Source of the DNA: Glaciimonas sp.
GTDB taxonomy: Bacteria; Pseudomonadota; Gammaproteobacteria; Burkholderiales; Burkholderiaceae
Assembly (NCBI GenBank): GCA_014377145.1
Contig: JACMQE010000273.1
Coordinates: forward strand, 1-10,419
DNA: 10,419 nt
Direction of reading: 5' to 3'
Made by a program: the position numbers and the translations under genes. The notes under the pieces were generated by a model. The model was not told where the DNA came from. It saw only the letters and a list, made by a program, of their open reading frames with translations, and did not search any database. Positions 1 through 6,826 of this stretch are shown here, piece by piece (positions within the stretch are counted from its first letter, which is position 1; every line of letters begins with the position of its first letter).

Positions 1-45
1 ATCATGTCGAGTTACGGGCGAAAAAGCCCGGTGCCCGAGCAGTAA
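1..45 (+). CDS. Possible 3' end of an upstream gene (partial)
   Basis: Frame 1 is open from the window edge and ends in TAA at 43-45, encoding a tail that reads IMSSYGRKSPVPEQ. The polar, proline-containing ending looks like a normal protein C-terminus and lies just ahead of the next gene on the same strand. It is too short to assign to a family. The frame of the next gene is also open back to the left edge but has no start codon upstream of base 59, so the frame-1 reading is preferred, with low certainty. Confidence 0.3.
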   Translation: MMSSYGRKSPVPEQ

Positions 46-48
46 CTC
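9..48 (+). terminator. Nested inverted repeat over the upstream stop codon
   Basis: GAGTTAC at 9-15 is the exact reverse complement of GTAACTC at 42-48. Inside it, CGGGC at 15-19 can pair with GCCCG at 26-30 (loop GAAAAA) or at 33-37. The right arm of the outer stem contains the TAA at 43-45. No T-tract follows, so this is not a classical intrinsic terminator. It could be a weak terminator, an mRNA-stabilising hairpin, or chance. Confidence 0.35.
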
Positions 49-79
49 ATCCAAACAAATGAGAACAAGGCTGCAACAT

Positions 80-2050
80 ATGGGGGAAAGACTAACAAAG
101 CTGATTCTTCTGGCAATCATGCTTCTCGCCCTGGCACCTTTCGGATCGCCGGATGTCAAACTGGACAACCTTGGTGACCTGAACGTGGATGTTGCGTTTC
201 AGCTAGCCCTGCCGTATTTCCTTGAACAGCGCCTCCAGTTTGGCGAGCAGGTGGTTTTTACCTATGGCCCGTGGGGCATTTTAATGTCTGCTTTTACCGG
301 GGCAACCTGGCATGTTGCTGCATTGCTGTTCCGGATTGCTCTGGTCGTAGGTGTTTTTCTGGCCTTGTGCGTCCTTGCTGACCGGTACAGTGACCGTAAT
401 AGTCGTATCGTTACTTGGGGCGGCGCAATTGCACTGGTACTGTTGTGGATCACGGGGCACCGGGATTCCTATTTTCTGTTTCCAGCTTTACTGGTGGCCT
501 ATCAGCGTTTAGCAGTAGCCATTGTTGCTGATGGGGACGCTGCATTGCCAACCCGACGGGCGGAGCATCTGTTTTGGATTGCATTGAGTCTGATGTCGGG
601 ATGGGCAGCACTTGCCAAGTTCAACATTTTTGCTGTTTCCACCGTAGCTTACTTGTTGATACTGGCCGATGATGTGAATCGCAGGCGCTGGCCGGTGCTG
701 CCCTTTTCGTTTGCCACGGCGGTTTTAATAGCTTGGCTGGGTGCTGGACAGAGTCTTGCCAATCTGCCGCTCTGGGTATTGCGCTGCCTGGACTTATCCA
801 ATGGTTATGCAGATGCGATGTCCAAGGGTTTTTTTATCCCCTACGGCGCTGGACAGGTGGCCGTTTACTACGGCGCTGTGGCGTTAATAATTCTTACCGC
901 GTTTGCCGCAGCAGCCCTACACCGTTGGAAGCTTCCAGCATTGCTTTCATTATTATTCACCTTGTTTTTGTGTGCAGTGGCTATCAAGCACGGGATTGGC
1001 GGCAACCAGTTGGAGCAGTCGTTGGCATTGCTGGCTGCGGTTTTGTGGTTCGTGAGCCAACTCTTGGTCATTCCGAAAGCACAAGGCGGTGAACAAGATA
1101 TGCCCCTCTGGGGACGTTTCGGGCTGGCGACCGCGTTAACGGCGGTGCTGTTTATGGTTATGGTCGCAGCCGGCGTTAATTTTCCGATACGTAGTCCCAA
1201 GGATGCCTTGGCCGACATGCGAAGCAATGCGTCTCTGCTAGTACGCGTCCTGCGCGGCAATTCCACCGATCGCTGGGATGAAATGCTGGCGAAGGCTCAC
1301 CGGTTCTGGCAGCCGGTGAATGTGTCAAGTAGTCAGACCATCGATGTGTATCCGCAACACACCGGCGTAGTGATTGGACGTGAAGGATTGCGCTACTCCC
1401 CACGACCGGCATTTCTCTCGTTGAACGCGCACACCTTTACGCTAGCCATGCTCAATGCGGGTCATCTCGAAGAAAGCACGGCGCCGGATCTCATTCTTTT
1501 TCAGGTGCTGCCCAGAGAGCGCAGCGTAAACAATCGCCATCCGGCGCTCGCCGATGGCCCCTCCTGGCCGCTCCTGCTTTCACGCTATGCGCCAGAGAAT
1601 GCCGGCGATGAGTTTCTGCTGCTGAAGAAGAGACCGCAGCCATTGCGCATTGAGCGCAAAATACTTCTGGACGCGAACCTGCAGTTGGGTGAGCTTGTCG
1701 TTTTACCGCCGCAAAGTGTAGGCGATCTGCTCTGGGCCGAGGTCGAAATATCTCGTAGTCCAGTCGGTAACATCATCCATACGTTTTACAAATCCCCGCA
1801 CGTACTCCTTGAAAGCAGAATTGAGGGCAATAAAAAACATGTGTTTCAGATCGTTCCTGAGCTTGGCAAAGCCGGTTTCCTTATATCGCCACTAGTGGAG
1901 AGCAATGAGGCATTTACTAAACTCTACAGCCGGGAGGAGGGAAGTATTGTGAAATCGATCGCATTTTCGTCATCCGAAGCCCCGGAAACTTTTTGGAAAA
2001 AAACTATAGCACTTAAAATATTTTCCTTAAGAATCAACGCCAAGATTTAA
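80..2050 (+). CDS. Polytopic membrane protein, GT-C-like, function unassigned
   Basis: About 660 residues. A hydrophobic segment near the N-terminus (LTKLILLAIMLLALAPFG) is followed by an acidic loop and the motif FTYGPWG. About ten further hydrophobic segments run to roughly residue 370, and the last ~290 residues are mostly hydrophilic, presumably a periplasmic domain. This layout (early acidic loop, many membrane spans, soluble C-terminal domain) resembles GT-C glycosyltransferases that use polyprenyl-phosphate sugars. The FTYGP[LW]G motif recalls uncharacterised bacterial membrane proteins, from memory. A Wzy-type polymerase is less likely because of the length and large soluble tail. ATG 80 is chosen because AAGG at 67-70 lies 9 bases upstream. 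ATG 59 is in frame, adds 7 residues and has no visible ribosome-binding site. The last ~300 bases are AT-richer than the rest. Confidence 0.8.
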   Translation: MGERLTKLILLAIMLLALAPFGSPDVKLDNLGDLNVDVAFQLALPYFLEQRLQFGEQVVFTYGPWGILMSAFTGATWHVAALLFRIALVVGVFLALCVLADRYSDRNSRIVTWGGAIALVLLWITGHRDSYFLFPALLVAYQRLAVAIVADGDAALPTRRAEHLFWIALSLMSGWAALAKFNIFAVSTVAYLLILADDVNRRRWPVLPFSFATAVLIAWLGAGQSLANLPLWVLRCLDLSNGYADAMSKGFFIPYGAGQVAVYYGAVALIILTAFAAAALHRWKLPALLSLLFTLFLCAVAIKHGIGGNQLEQSLALLAAVLWFVSQLLVIPKAQGGEQDMPLWGRFGLATALTAVLFMVMVAAGVNFPIRSPKDALADMRSNASLLVRVLRGNSTDRWDEMLAKAHRFWQPVNVSSSQTIDVYPQHTGVVIGREGLRYSPRPAFLSLNAHTFTLAMLNAGHLEESTAPDLILFQVLPRERSVNNRHPALADGPSWPLLLSRYAPENAGDEFLLLKKRPQPLRIERKILLDANLQLGELVVLPPQSVGDLLWAEVEISRSPVGNIIHTFYKSPHVLLESRIEGNKKHVFQIVPELGKAGFLISPLVESNEAFTKLYSREEGSIVKSIAFSSSEAPETFWKKTIALKIFSLRINAKI

Positions 2051-2101
2051 GAAAATGTACGAAAGGTTTTGAAAAAGGCGCAACCATAGATTGGCAGTAA
2101 A

Positions 2102-2106
2102 AAGGA
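2102..2106 (+). promoter_or_regulatory. Ribosome-binding site supporting a GTG start
   Basis: AAGGA at 2102-2106 lies 9 bases before GTG 2116. An in-frame TGA at 2107-2109 excludes a longer protein, so this site decides the start of the following gene. Confidence 0.5.
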
Positions 2107-2115
2107 TGAAAAATA

Positions 2116-3186
2116 GTGATAGCAGTAAGAAAAAAAGGATTGGTCTATTTAAATAGAAAGGCAGAGGGAATTAAGCCTGTTCAAAGGTTTATTGATTCCT
2201 ATAAAAATTTCGATCCCGGAGTAAAGCACGAGTTCATTACGATATACAAGGGTTTTGGTGCTGCCGAGAAAGCTATTGCAGAGAGTTTTTTCAATGGTAT
2301 CGAACACCGACAAATAGTAGTCGATGATGAGATGACTGATATCGACGCATACCTTATTGCAGCAGAATCATTTCCTGATATTGATGCATTTTGTTTTCTG
2401 AACACATTCAGTGAAATCGTTTGCAATAATTGGCTCGTGATTCTATATGATGCTCTTTCCTCCGAAAATGTAGGTATTGCCGGCGCAACTGCGTCTTATG
2501 AATCTTTATTAAATTCAAATAAATTGATTTCTAAGGTGCTTTGGCTGGCGGGCGGTGTTTTAAAGTATGAAAAGAAATTGCACCTTCAGTATGAATCTAT
2601 TATTAAAAGGCATTATCCAAATTGGATCCGGTGGGGGGTGGCGTCGCGATTCTTACCTATTCTGCGTAACAAAACAAGTGATAATAATTATTTGAATATG
2701 TATGACGCCATGTTCGAGGAGTATTGGGGCTCGCTTACCAAGCATAATGGTGCGTATGAATTTCTTATTGGTTATCCACCATTTCCGAATCCGCATATAC
2801 GAAGCAACGGTTTTGTTATTAGGAGGCGTCATTTGCTCCCCTTTTTTGATAAGAGCAGGCGTATGAGTAAAAATGAATCCTATTTGTTCGAAAGTGGTGC
2901 AAAAAGCCTAACTCGGCAATTAATCAAAAGCCAATTGAGGGCCGTAGTTGTAAACAGCGCTGGTAATATATATGATGTTGAGGAGTGGCCTCGCAGTCAG
3001 ACTTTCAGGCTAGATATCCAACAGGGGCTCTTGGTACAAGATAATCAAACACGAAGTTTCCAAAAACTTAATTCAGCAGAAAAAGATGTTAATGAATTCA
3101 TGAGTTGGGGTGACTCATCCAGAAAAATATCGGACCGAGTTTTTACTTTTGGCATCCCATTTGACATAGAAAATAAATTAATATAA
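2116..3186 (+). CDS. Unclassified glycosyltransferase-like protein, copy A
   Basis: 356 residues, GTG start. I do not recognise a named family. It is clearly a paralogue of the protein at 7751-8626, with the same motifs in the same order: KGF (45-47), DIDAY (75-79), FCFLNTFS (92-99), GATASYES (123-130), PFPNPHIRSNGF (222-233), ESGAKSLTRQ (259-268), DNQTRS (309-314) and FMSWG (328-332). The pattern of an N-terminal beta strand, an acidic DIxAY segment and a FLN[TS]FS segment followed by WL and a GAT loop is reminiscent of a GT-A nucleotide-sugar transferase, but there is no canonical DxD at the expected place. There are no obvious membrane spans or signal peptide, so it is probably cytoplasmic. 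It carries about 40 more residues in its middle than copy B, plus a longer C-terminal tail. The gene is noticeably AT-rich compared with its neighbours, suggesting transfer. A role in glycan assembly is inferred from position only. Confidence 0.75.
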   Translation: MIAVRKKGLVYLNRKAEGIKPVQRFIDSYKNFDPGVKHEFITIYKGFGAAEKAIAESFFNGIEHRQIVVDDEMTDIDAYLIAAESFPDIDAFCFLNTFSEIVCNNWLVILYDALSSENVGIAGATASYESLLNSNKLISKVLWLAGGVLKYEKKLHLQYESIIKRHYPNWIRWGVASRFLPILRNKTSDNNYLNMYDAMFEEYWGSLTKHNGAYEFLIGYPPFPNPHIRSNGFVIRRRHLLPFFDKSRRMSKNESYLFESGAKSLTRQLIKSQLRAVVVNSAGNIYDVEEWPRSQTFRLDIQQGLLVQDNQTRSFQKLNSAEKDVNEFMSWGDSSRKISDRVFTFGIPFDIENKLI

Positions 3187-3189
3187 ATG

Positions 3190-3195
3190 AAGGAG
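3190..3195 (+). promoter_or_regulatory. Strong ribosome-binding site for the TTG start of rfbF
   Basis: AAGGAG at 3190-3195 lies 7 bases before TTG 3203. It decides this start: the LAGGLGTR nucleotide-binding signature begins only five residues later, so no downstream ATG is acceptable. Confidence 0.8.
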
Positions 3196-3202
3196 TTTTA
3201 TT

Positions 3203-3973
3203 TTGAAAGCAATCATATTGGCGGGAGGCCTGGGTACCCGCATCAGTGAAGAGTCTCATCTGAGACCCAAGCCAATGATTGAAATTGGTGGAAAACCAAT
3301 TCTTTGGCACATCATGAAAATGTACTCTCATCATGGGGTTGATGAGTTTGTGATTTGTCTGGGATACAAAGGATACATGATCAAAGAGTATTTTTCAAAT
3401 TACTTTTTGCACATGTCTGATGTCACATTTTCAATGCGCGATAACAAAATGGAGATTCATCAGAAGTTCGCGGAACCATGGCAAGTAACCTTGGTGGATA
3501 CGGGCGAGGATACCATGACGGGTGGTCGCCTTAAGCGCGTGGCGTCGTACATTCAAAACGAGACCTTTTGTTTTACTTATGGAGATGGTGTTTCTGATAT
3601 TGATATTACTGACTTGATTGCTCATCACAAAAGGTCTGGCCGACAGGCTACAGTCACCGCAATTCAGCCGCCCGGTCGCTACGGTGCGCTTGACATTGAA
3701 AACGGCTCGGTTCAGCACTTTCAGGAAAAACCCGCTGGTGATGGTGCTTGGATTAATGGTGGTTTTTTCGTCCTGGAACCTAGTGTGCTCGACTACATCG
3801 ATGGCGATGACACGGTTTGGGAGCAGCAGCCATTGAGGAAGTTGGCCGCCAGCGGGCAACTTTCTGCTTACCAGCACGGGGGTTTCTGGCAAGCGATGGA
3901 TACGCTACGCGAGAAGAACCATCTCGAAGAACTTTGGTCGTCAGGTAAAGCACCCTGGAAGACGTGGAAATGA
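3203..3973 (+). CDS. rfbF: Glucose-1-phosphate cytidylyltransferase RfbF
   Basis: 256 residues, the usual family length. It converts glucose-1-phosphate and CTP to CDP-glucose and pyrophosphate, the entry step to CDP-activated 6-deoxysugars, in the cytoplasm. The nucleotidyltransferase signature LAGGLGTR is at residues 6-13 and RPKPMIEIGGKPI follows from residue 21. FTYGDGVSDID surrounds Asp128, the expected metal-binding aspartate. GGFFVLEP, then the W-E motif and FWQAMDTLREK near the end, are typical of RfbF rather than RfbA (dTDP-glucose) enzymes. The start is TTG with a strong AAGGAG ribosome-binding site. The stop overlaps the next gene's ATG (ATGA at 3970-3973). It is the first gene of a coupled five-gene cassette. 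Confidence 0.96.
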   Translation: MKAIILAGGLGTRISEESHLRPKPMIEIGGKPILWHIMKMYSHHGVDEFVICLGYKGYMIKEYFSNYFLHMSDVTFSMRDNKMEIHQKFAEPWQVTLVDTGEDTMTGGRLKRVASYIQNETFCFTYGDGVSDIDITDLIAHHKRSGRQATVTAIQPPGRYGALDIENGSVQHFQEKPAGDGAWINGGFFVLEPSVLDYIDGDDTVWEQQPLRKLAASGQLSAYQHGGFWQAMDTLREKNHLEELWSSGKAPWKTWK

Positions 3974-5055
3974 TATTTGGTAATGCCTATAGAAATAGAA
4001 GCGTCCTGGTGACCGGGCATACCGGCTTCAAGGGAAGTTGGTTGGTGCTTTGGTTGCAGATGATGGGCGCAAAAGTGACGGGTATTTCGCTACCACCCGA
4101 AACTTTGCCCAATCATTGGGGCCTGCTTGGGCTTGACGTTGAGTCACATTACATTGACATTCGCAATGAAGAATTGATCCGGCAAAAAATTGTAGAGACT
4201 AAGCCGGAGATAGTCTTTCATTTAGCTGCGCAACCCTTAGTTCGCCGTTCTTACCGTAAGCCCTTAGAGACCTGGGCCACGAATGTAATGGGTACAGCAA
4301 ACGTACTCGATGCCTGCCGCCAGGTTGAAGAATTGGCAGCGATTGTCGTTGTCACCACCGACAAGTGTTATGAAAACAAAGAATGGGTTTGGGGGTATCG
4401 AGAGATTGATCCCTTAGGGGGGCATGATCCATACAGTGCTTCCAAGGGCGGTAGTGAGCTGGTTGCAGGCAGTTATCGCCGTTCATTTTTCAACGCACCC
4501 TCCAGTCCGTTGTTAGCAACAGCGCGTGCCGGGAATGTGATTGGTGGCGGCGATTGGTCTGAGGATCGACTGATTCCTGACCTGGTTCGTTCTGTAGAGG
4601 CCGGAAAGTCCTTGGAAATTCGTTCACCCAATGCGACCCGGCCTTGGCAGCATGTGTTGGAATGTCTCTCCGGTTACCTAATGCTTGGCCAGAAATTGCT
4701 GGAAGGAAACAAAACCTGTGCGGATGCCTGGAACTTTGGCCCGGATCGAGAAGGTAATCGCCAGGTAAAGCAGGTACTGGCCGCATTAAAGGCAGATTGG
4801 CCGAGTGTTGAATGGAACTGTAGCGAGACGCCTCAGCCACACGAAGCTCAATTGCTGCATCTGGATAGTGGTAAAGCAAGGGAAATACTCTCTTGGCGTC
4901 CAGTCTGGTCATTTGATGAGAGCGTTGAAGCGACTGCCGACTGGTATCGGGCATGGTTAGACCGCAAAGCTGTTATCAGCCTTGAGCAATTACACCGCTA
5001 CATCAATTTTGCCGAGAAGCGTGGATTGACCTGGGCAGGGGAGAAGGGGGCATGA
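3970..5055 (+). CDS. rfbG: CDP-glucose 4,6-dehydratase RfbG
   Basis: 361 residues from ATG 3970. It is an extended SDR enzyme that oxidises, dehydrates and re-reduces CDP-glucose to CDP-4-keto-6-deoxy-D-glucose. The NAD-binding motif TGHTGFKG is at residues 15-22. TTDKCYEN and the Y-x-x-x-K pair in DPYSASKGGSE (Tyr155, Lys159) are characteristic, and the ATRPWQHVLE segment is also a family hallmark. A GTG at 3964 is in frame and would add two residues. ATG 3970 is preferred because it gives the same ATGA overlap used at every other junction of this cassette, and because GGAAG at 3957-3961 is 8 bases from ATG but only 2 from GTG. Its stop overlaps the start of the epimerase gene (ATGA, 5052-5055). 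Confidence 0.95.
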   Translation: MIFGNAYRNRSVLVTGHTGFKGSWLVLWLQMMGAKVTGISLPPETLPNHWGLLGLDVESHYIDIRNEELIRQKIVETKPEIVFHLAAQPLVRRSYRKPLETWATNVMGTANVLDACRQVEELAAIVVVTTDKCYENKEWVWGYREIDPLGGHDPYSASKGGSELVAGSYRRSFFNAPSSPLLATARAGNVIGGGDWSEDRLIPDLVRSVEAGKSLEIRSPNATRPWQHVLECLSGYLMLGQKLLEGNKTCADAWNFGPDREGNRQVKQVLAALKADWPSVEWNCSETPQPHEAQLLHLDSGKAREILSWRPVWSFDESVEATADWYRAWLDRKAVISLEQLHRYINFAEKRGLTWAGEKGA

Positions 5056-5603
5056 ATCTGGTTAAAACCAATATATCCGGGGCTTGGCTCATTGAGAGCA
5101 CAGCTTTTCAGGATAATCGCGGAGCCTTCTCACGACTGTTTTGTGCACGGGAATTAGATGGAATACTGGGCTTGAGGAACATTGTTCAGATTAATCAATC
5201 CATGACCCGTAGCGTTGGCGCAGTGAGAGGGCTTCACTACCAACAAGCTCCTCATGCTGAAATGAAGATAGTCCGATGCCTCAAAGGTCGTGTGTATGAC
5301 GTGGTGGTTGATCTACGCCATGAGTCGTCCACGTTCTTGAAATGGACTGCAGCCGAACTAACTCCGGAAAACCGGCTTGCTTTGGTGATACCTGAAGGGT
5401 GTGCTCACGGTTTTCAGGTGTTAGAAGAGGATAGTGAATTACTTTACCTGCATACGGCGTTCTACACGCCGGCCGCAGAAGGCGTTGTCCGATTTGATGA
5501 CCCAAAAATCGGTATTGATTGGCCGCTGGCACCCAGTGACCTATCAGCAAGAGATCTGAATCAGCCACATCTAAAAGAAGACTTTAAGGGACTAGTTTTA
5601 TGA
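5052..5603 (+). CDS. rfbC: RmlC/RfbC-like 4-keto-6-deoxyhexose epimerase
   Basis: 183 residues, full length for the cupin-fold dTDP-4-dehydrorhamnose 3,5-epimerase family. AFQDNRGAF and RGLHYQ carry the expected residues: Arg59, His62 (general base), Lys72, Tyr138 in the FYTP segment, and Asp167 in LSARD as likely dyad partner of His62. FDDPKIGIDWP is the usual C-terminal signature. Family members act on C3 and/or C5 of 4-keto-6-deoxysugars. Because it sits between rfbG and a C-methyltransferase, with ATGA overlaps on both sides, the substrate here is inferred to be CDP-4-keto-6-deoxyglucose or its methylated form rather than a dTDP-sugar. No rfbA, rfbB or rfbD is present in the window. Whether it epimerises C3, C5 or both cannot be read from sequence. 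Confidence 0.9.
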   Translation: MNLVKTNISGAWLIESTAFQDNRGAFSRLFCARELDGILGLRNIVQINQSMTRSVGAVRGLHYQQAPHAEMKIVRCLKGRVYDVVVDLRHESSTFLKWTAAELTPENRLALVIPEGCAHGFQVLEEDSELLYLHTAFYTPAAEGVVRFDDPKIGIDWPLAPSDLSARDLNQPHLKEDFKGLVL

Positions 5604-6826
5604 AATGCCGTCATTGCCATACAGAGTTGAAGCATGTTTTTCTTGATCTTGGATATGCTCCCCCTTCGAATGCCTACCTGTCCAAGGAGGCTTTGCGTGC
5701 ACCAGAGACAACATTTCCGCTGAAGTTATATGTATGCGACCAATGTTGGCTTGTTCAAACCGAAGATTACGCCGAGGCGGATGAACTGTTCTCTGGAGAT
5801 TACGCCTACTTTTCCTCCACCTCTCAGAGTTGGCTGAAGCATGCGACCCGTTATTCGGAAGAGATTACTAAACGTTTGGGATTGACGAAAAATAGTTTTG
5901 TCATCGAGGTGGCTTCCAATGACGGGTATCTGCTTAAAAACTTTGTGGCTGCAGGTATCCCATGTCTTGGCGTGGAGCCAACGGACAGTACGGCGGACGC
6001 ATCGGAAAAAATTGGTGTACCGGTGTTGCGCAAATTCTTTGGTGTAGGTACTGCCGCGGCTTTGGCTGATGGTGGAAAGCGTGCTGATCTGATCTGTGGG
6101 AACAATGTCTACGCACACGTCCCAGACATTAATGACTTTACGCAGGGCCTTCGTATCGCCTTGAAAGAAGGGGGTACAGTTAATCTGGAATTCCCACATT
6201 TGATGCGTCTAATTGAGCAAAACCAGTTTGACACGGTCTATCATGAGCACTTTTCTTATCTTTCACTGACTTCTGTTTCCCGTATATTTGCTCGGGCCGG
6301 ATTGCGGGTGTTTGATATTGAAGAGCTAACTACCCATGGCGGCAGTCTTCGCATCTATGGGTGTCACGACAATGATCCGAGGGTCACGGAGCCGGTTGTG
6401 TTGACCATGCTCGAAAGAGAAAAAGCCTTTGGACTGCAAGATCTCAGCGTGTACCAAGGGTTTCAGCAGAAAGCAGATAAAGTCAAAAATGACTTTCTTG
6501 CTTTTCTGATCGAGCAAAAACGTGCGGGTAAATCTGTTGGCGCTTATGGCGCTGCCGCAAAGGGAAATACCCTGATCAATTATGCTGGTGTAAAGAACGA
6601 TCTGATCGATTTTGTTTGTGATGCGGCGCCTTCAAAACAGGGCAAGTTCATGCCCGGAAGCCACATCCCAATTCTTCCTCCCGCAGAGCTTGCCAAACGT
6701 AAGCCTGACTGGGTGATTATCTTGCCATGGAATATTGCTGACGAGGTTGTCCAGCAACAGAAACAAGTACTATCATGGGGAGGGAAGTTTGTCATTGCTG
6801 TGCCTGAGCTGAAAGTTCTTGCATGA
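5600..6826 (+). CDS. SAM-dependent sugar C-methyltransferase, TylC3/NovU type
   Basis: 408 residues, the standard length for NDP-sugar C-methyltransferases. It has three parts. The N-terminal zinc-binding domain has Cys3, Cys6, Cys46 and Cys49 (CRHC...CDQC). The central Rossmann methyltransferase domain has the SAM loop VIEVASNDGYLL at residues 101-112. The C-terminal Rossmann-like domain contains GAYGAAAKGNT from about residue 314. The YHEH motif at residues 214-217 corresponds to the catalytic Tyr-x-Glu-His of the TcaB9/TylC3 family, which deprotonates a 4-keto sugar next to the ketone so that the carbon is methylated. C3 is the usual site (C5 in NovU). AAGGGA at 5586-5591 is a good ribosome-binding site, and the start overlaps the preceding stop by ATGA. 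Context implies a CDP-4-keto-6-deoxyhexose acceptor. Confidence 0.93.
   Translation: MKCRHCHTELKHVFLDLGYAPPSNAYLSKEALRAPETTFPLKLYVCDQCWLVQTEDYAEADELFSGDYAYFSSTSQSWLKHATRYSEEITKRLGLTKNSFVIEVASNDGYLLKNFVAAGIPCLGVEPTDSTADASEKIGVPVLRKFFGVGTAAALADGGKRADLICGNNVYAHVPDINDFTQGLRIALKEGGTVNLEFPHLMRLIEQNQFDTVYHEHFSYLSLTSVSRIFARAGLRVFDIEELTTHGGSLRIYGCHDNDPRVTEPVVLTMLEREKAFGLQDLSVYQGFQQKADKVKNDFLAFLIEQKRAGKSVGAYGAAAKGNTLINYAGVKNDLIDFVCDAAPSKQGKFMPGSHIPILPPAELAKRKPDWVIILPWNIADEVVQQQKQVLSWGGKFVIAVPELKVLA

Noticed and set aside
868..1412. Minus-strand open frames (868-1266 and 1176-1412) opposite the membrane protein gene
   Set aside because: They lie wholly within a convincing + strand gene, have no recognisable motifs, and are low-complexity shadows of its codons.
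5052..5603. A dTDP-L-rhamnose pathway based on the RfbC-like protein
   Set aside because: No RfbA, RfbB or RfbD is in the window, and the gene is coupled by ATGA overlaps to CDP-sugar enzymes, so rhamnose synthesis is not supported here.
3431..6199. Minus-strand open frames of about 150 codons (3431-3892, 4490-4954, 5726-6199)
   Set aside because: Each is antisense to a well-supported enzyme gene (rfbF, rfbG, C-methyltransferase) and shows no protein-family signature or ribosome-binding context.
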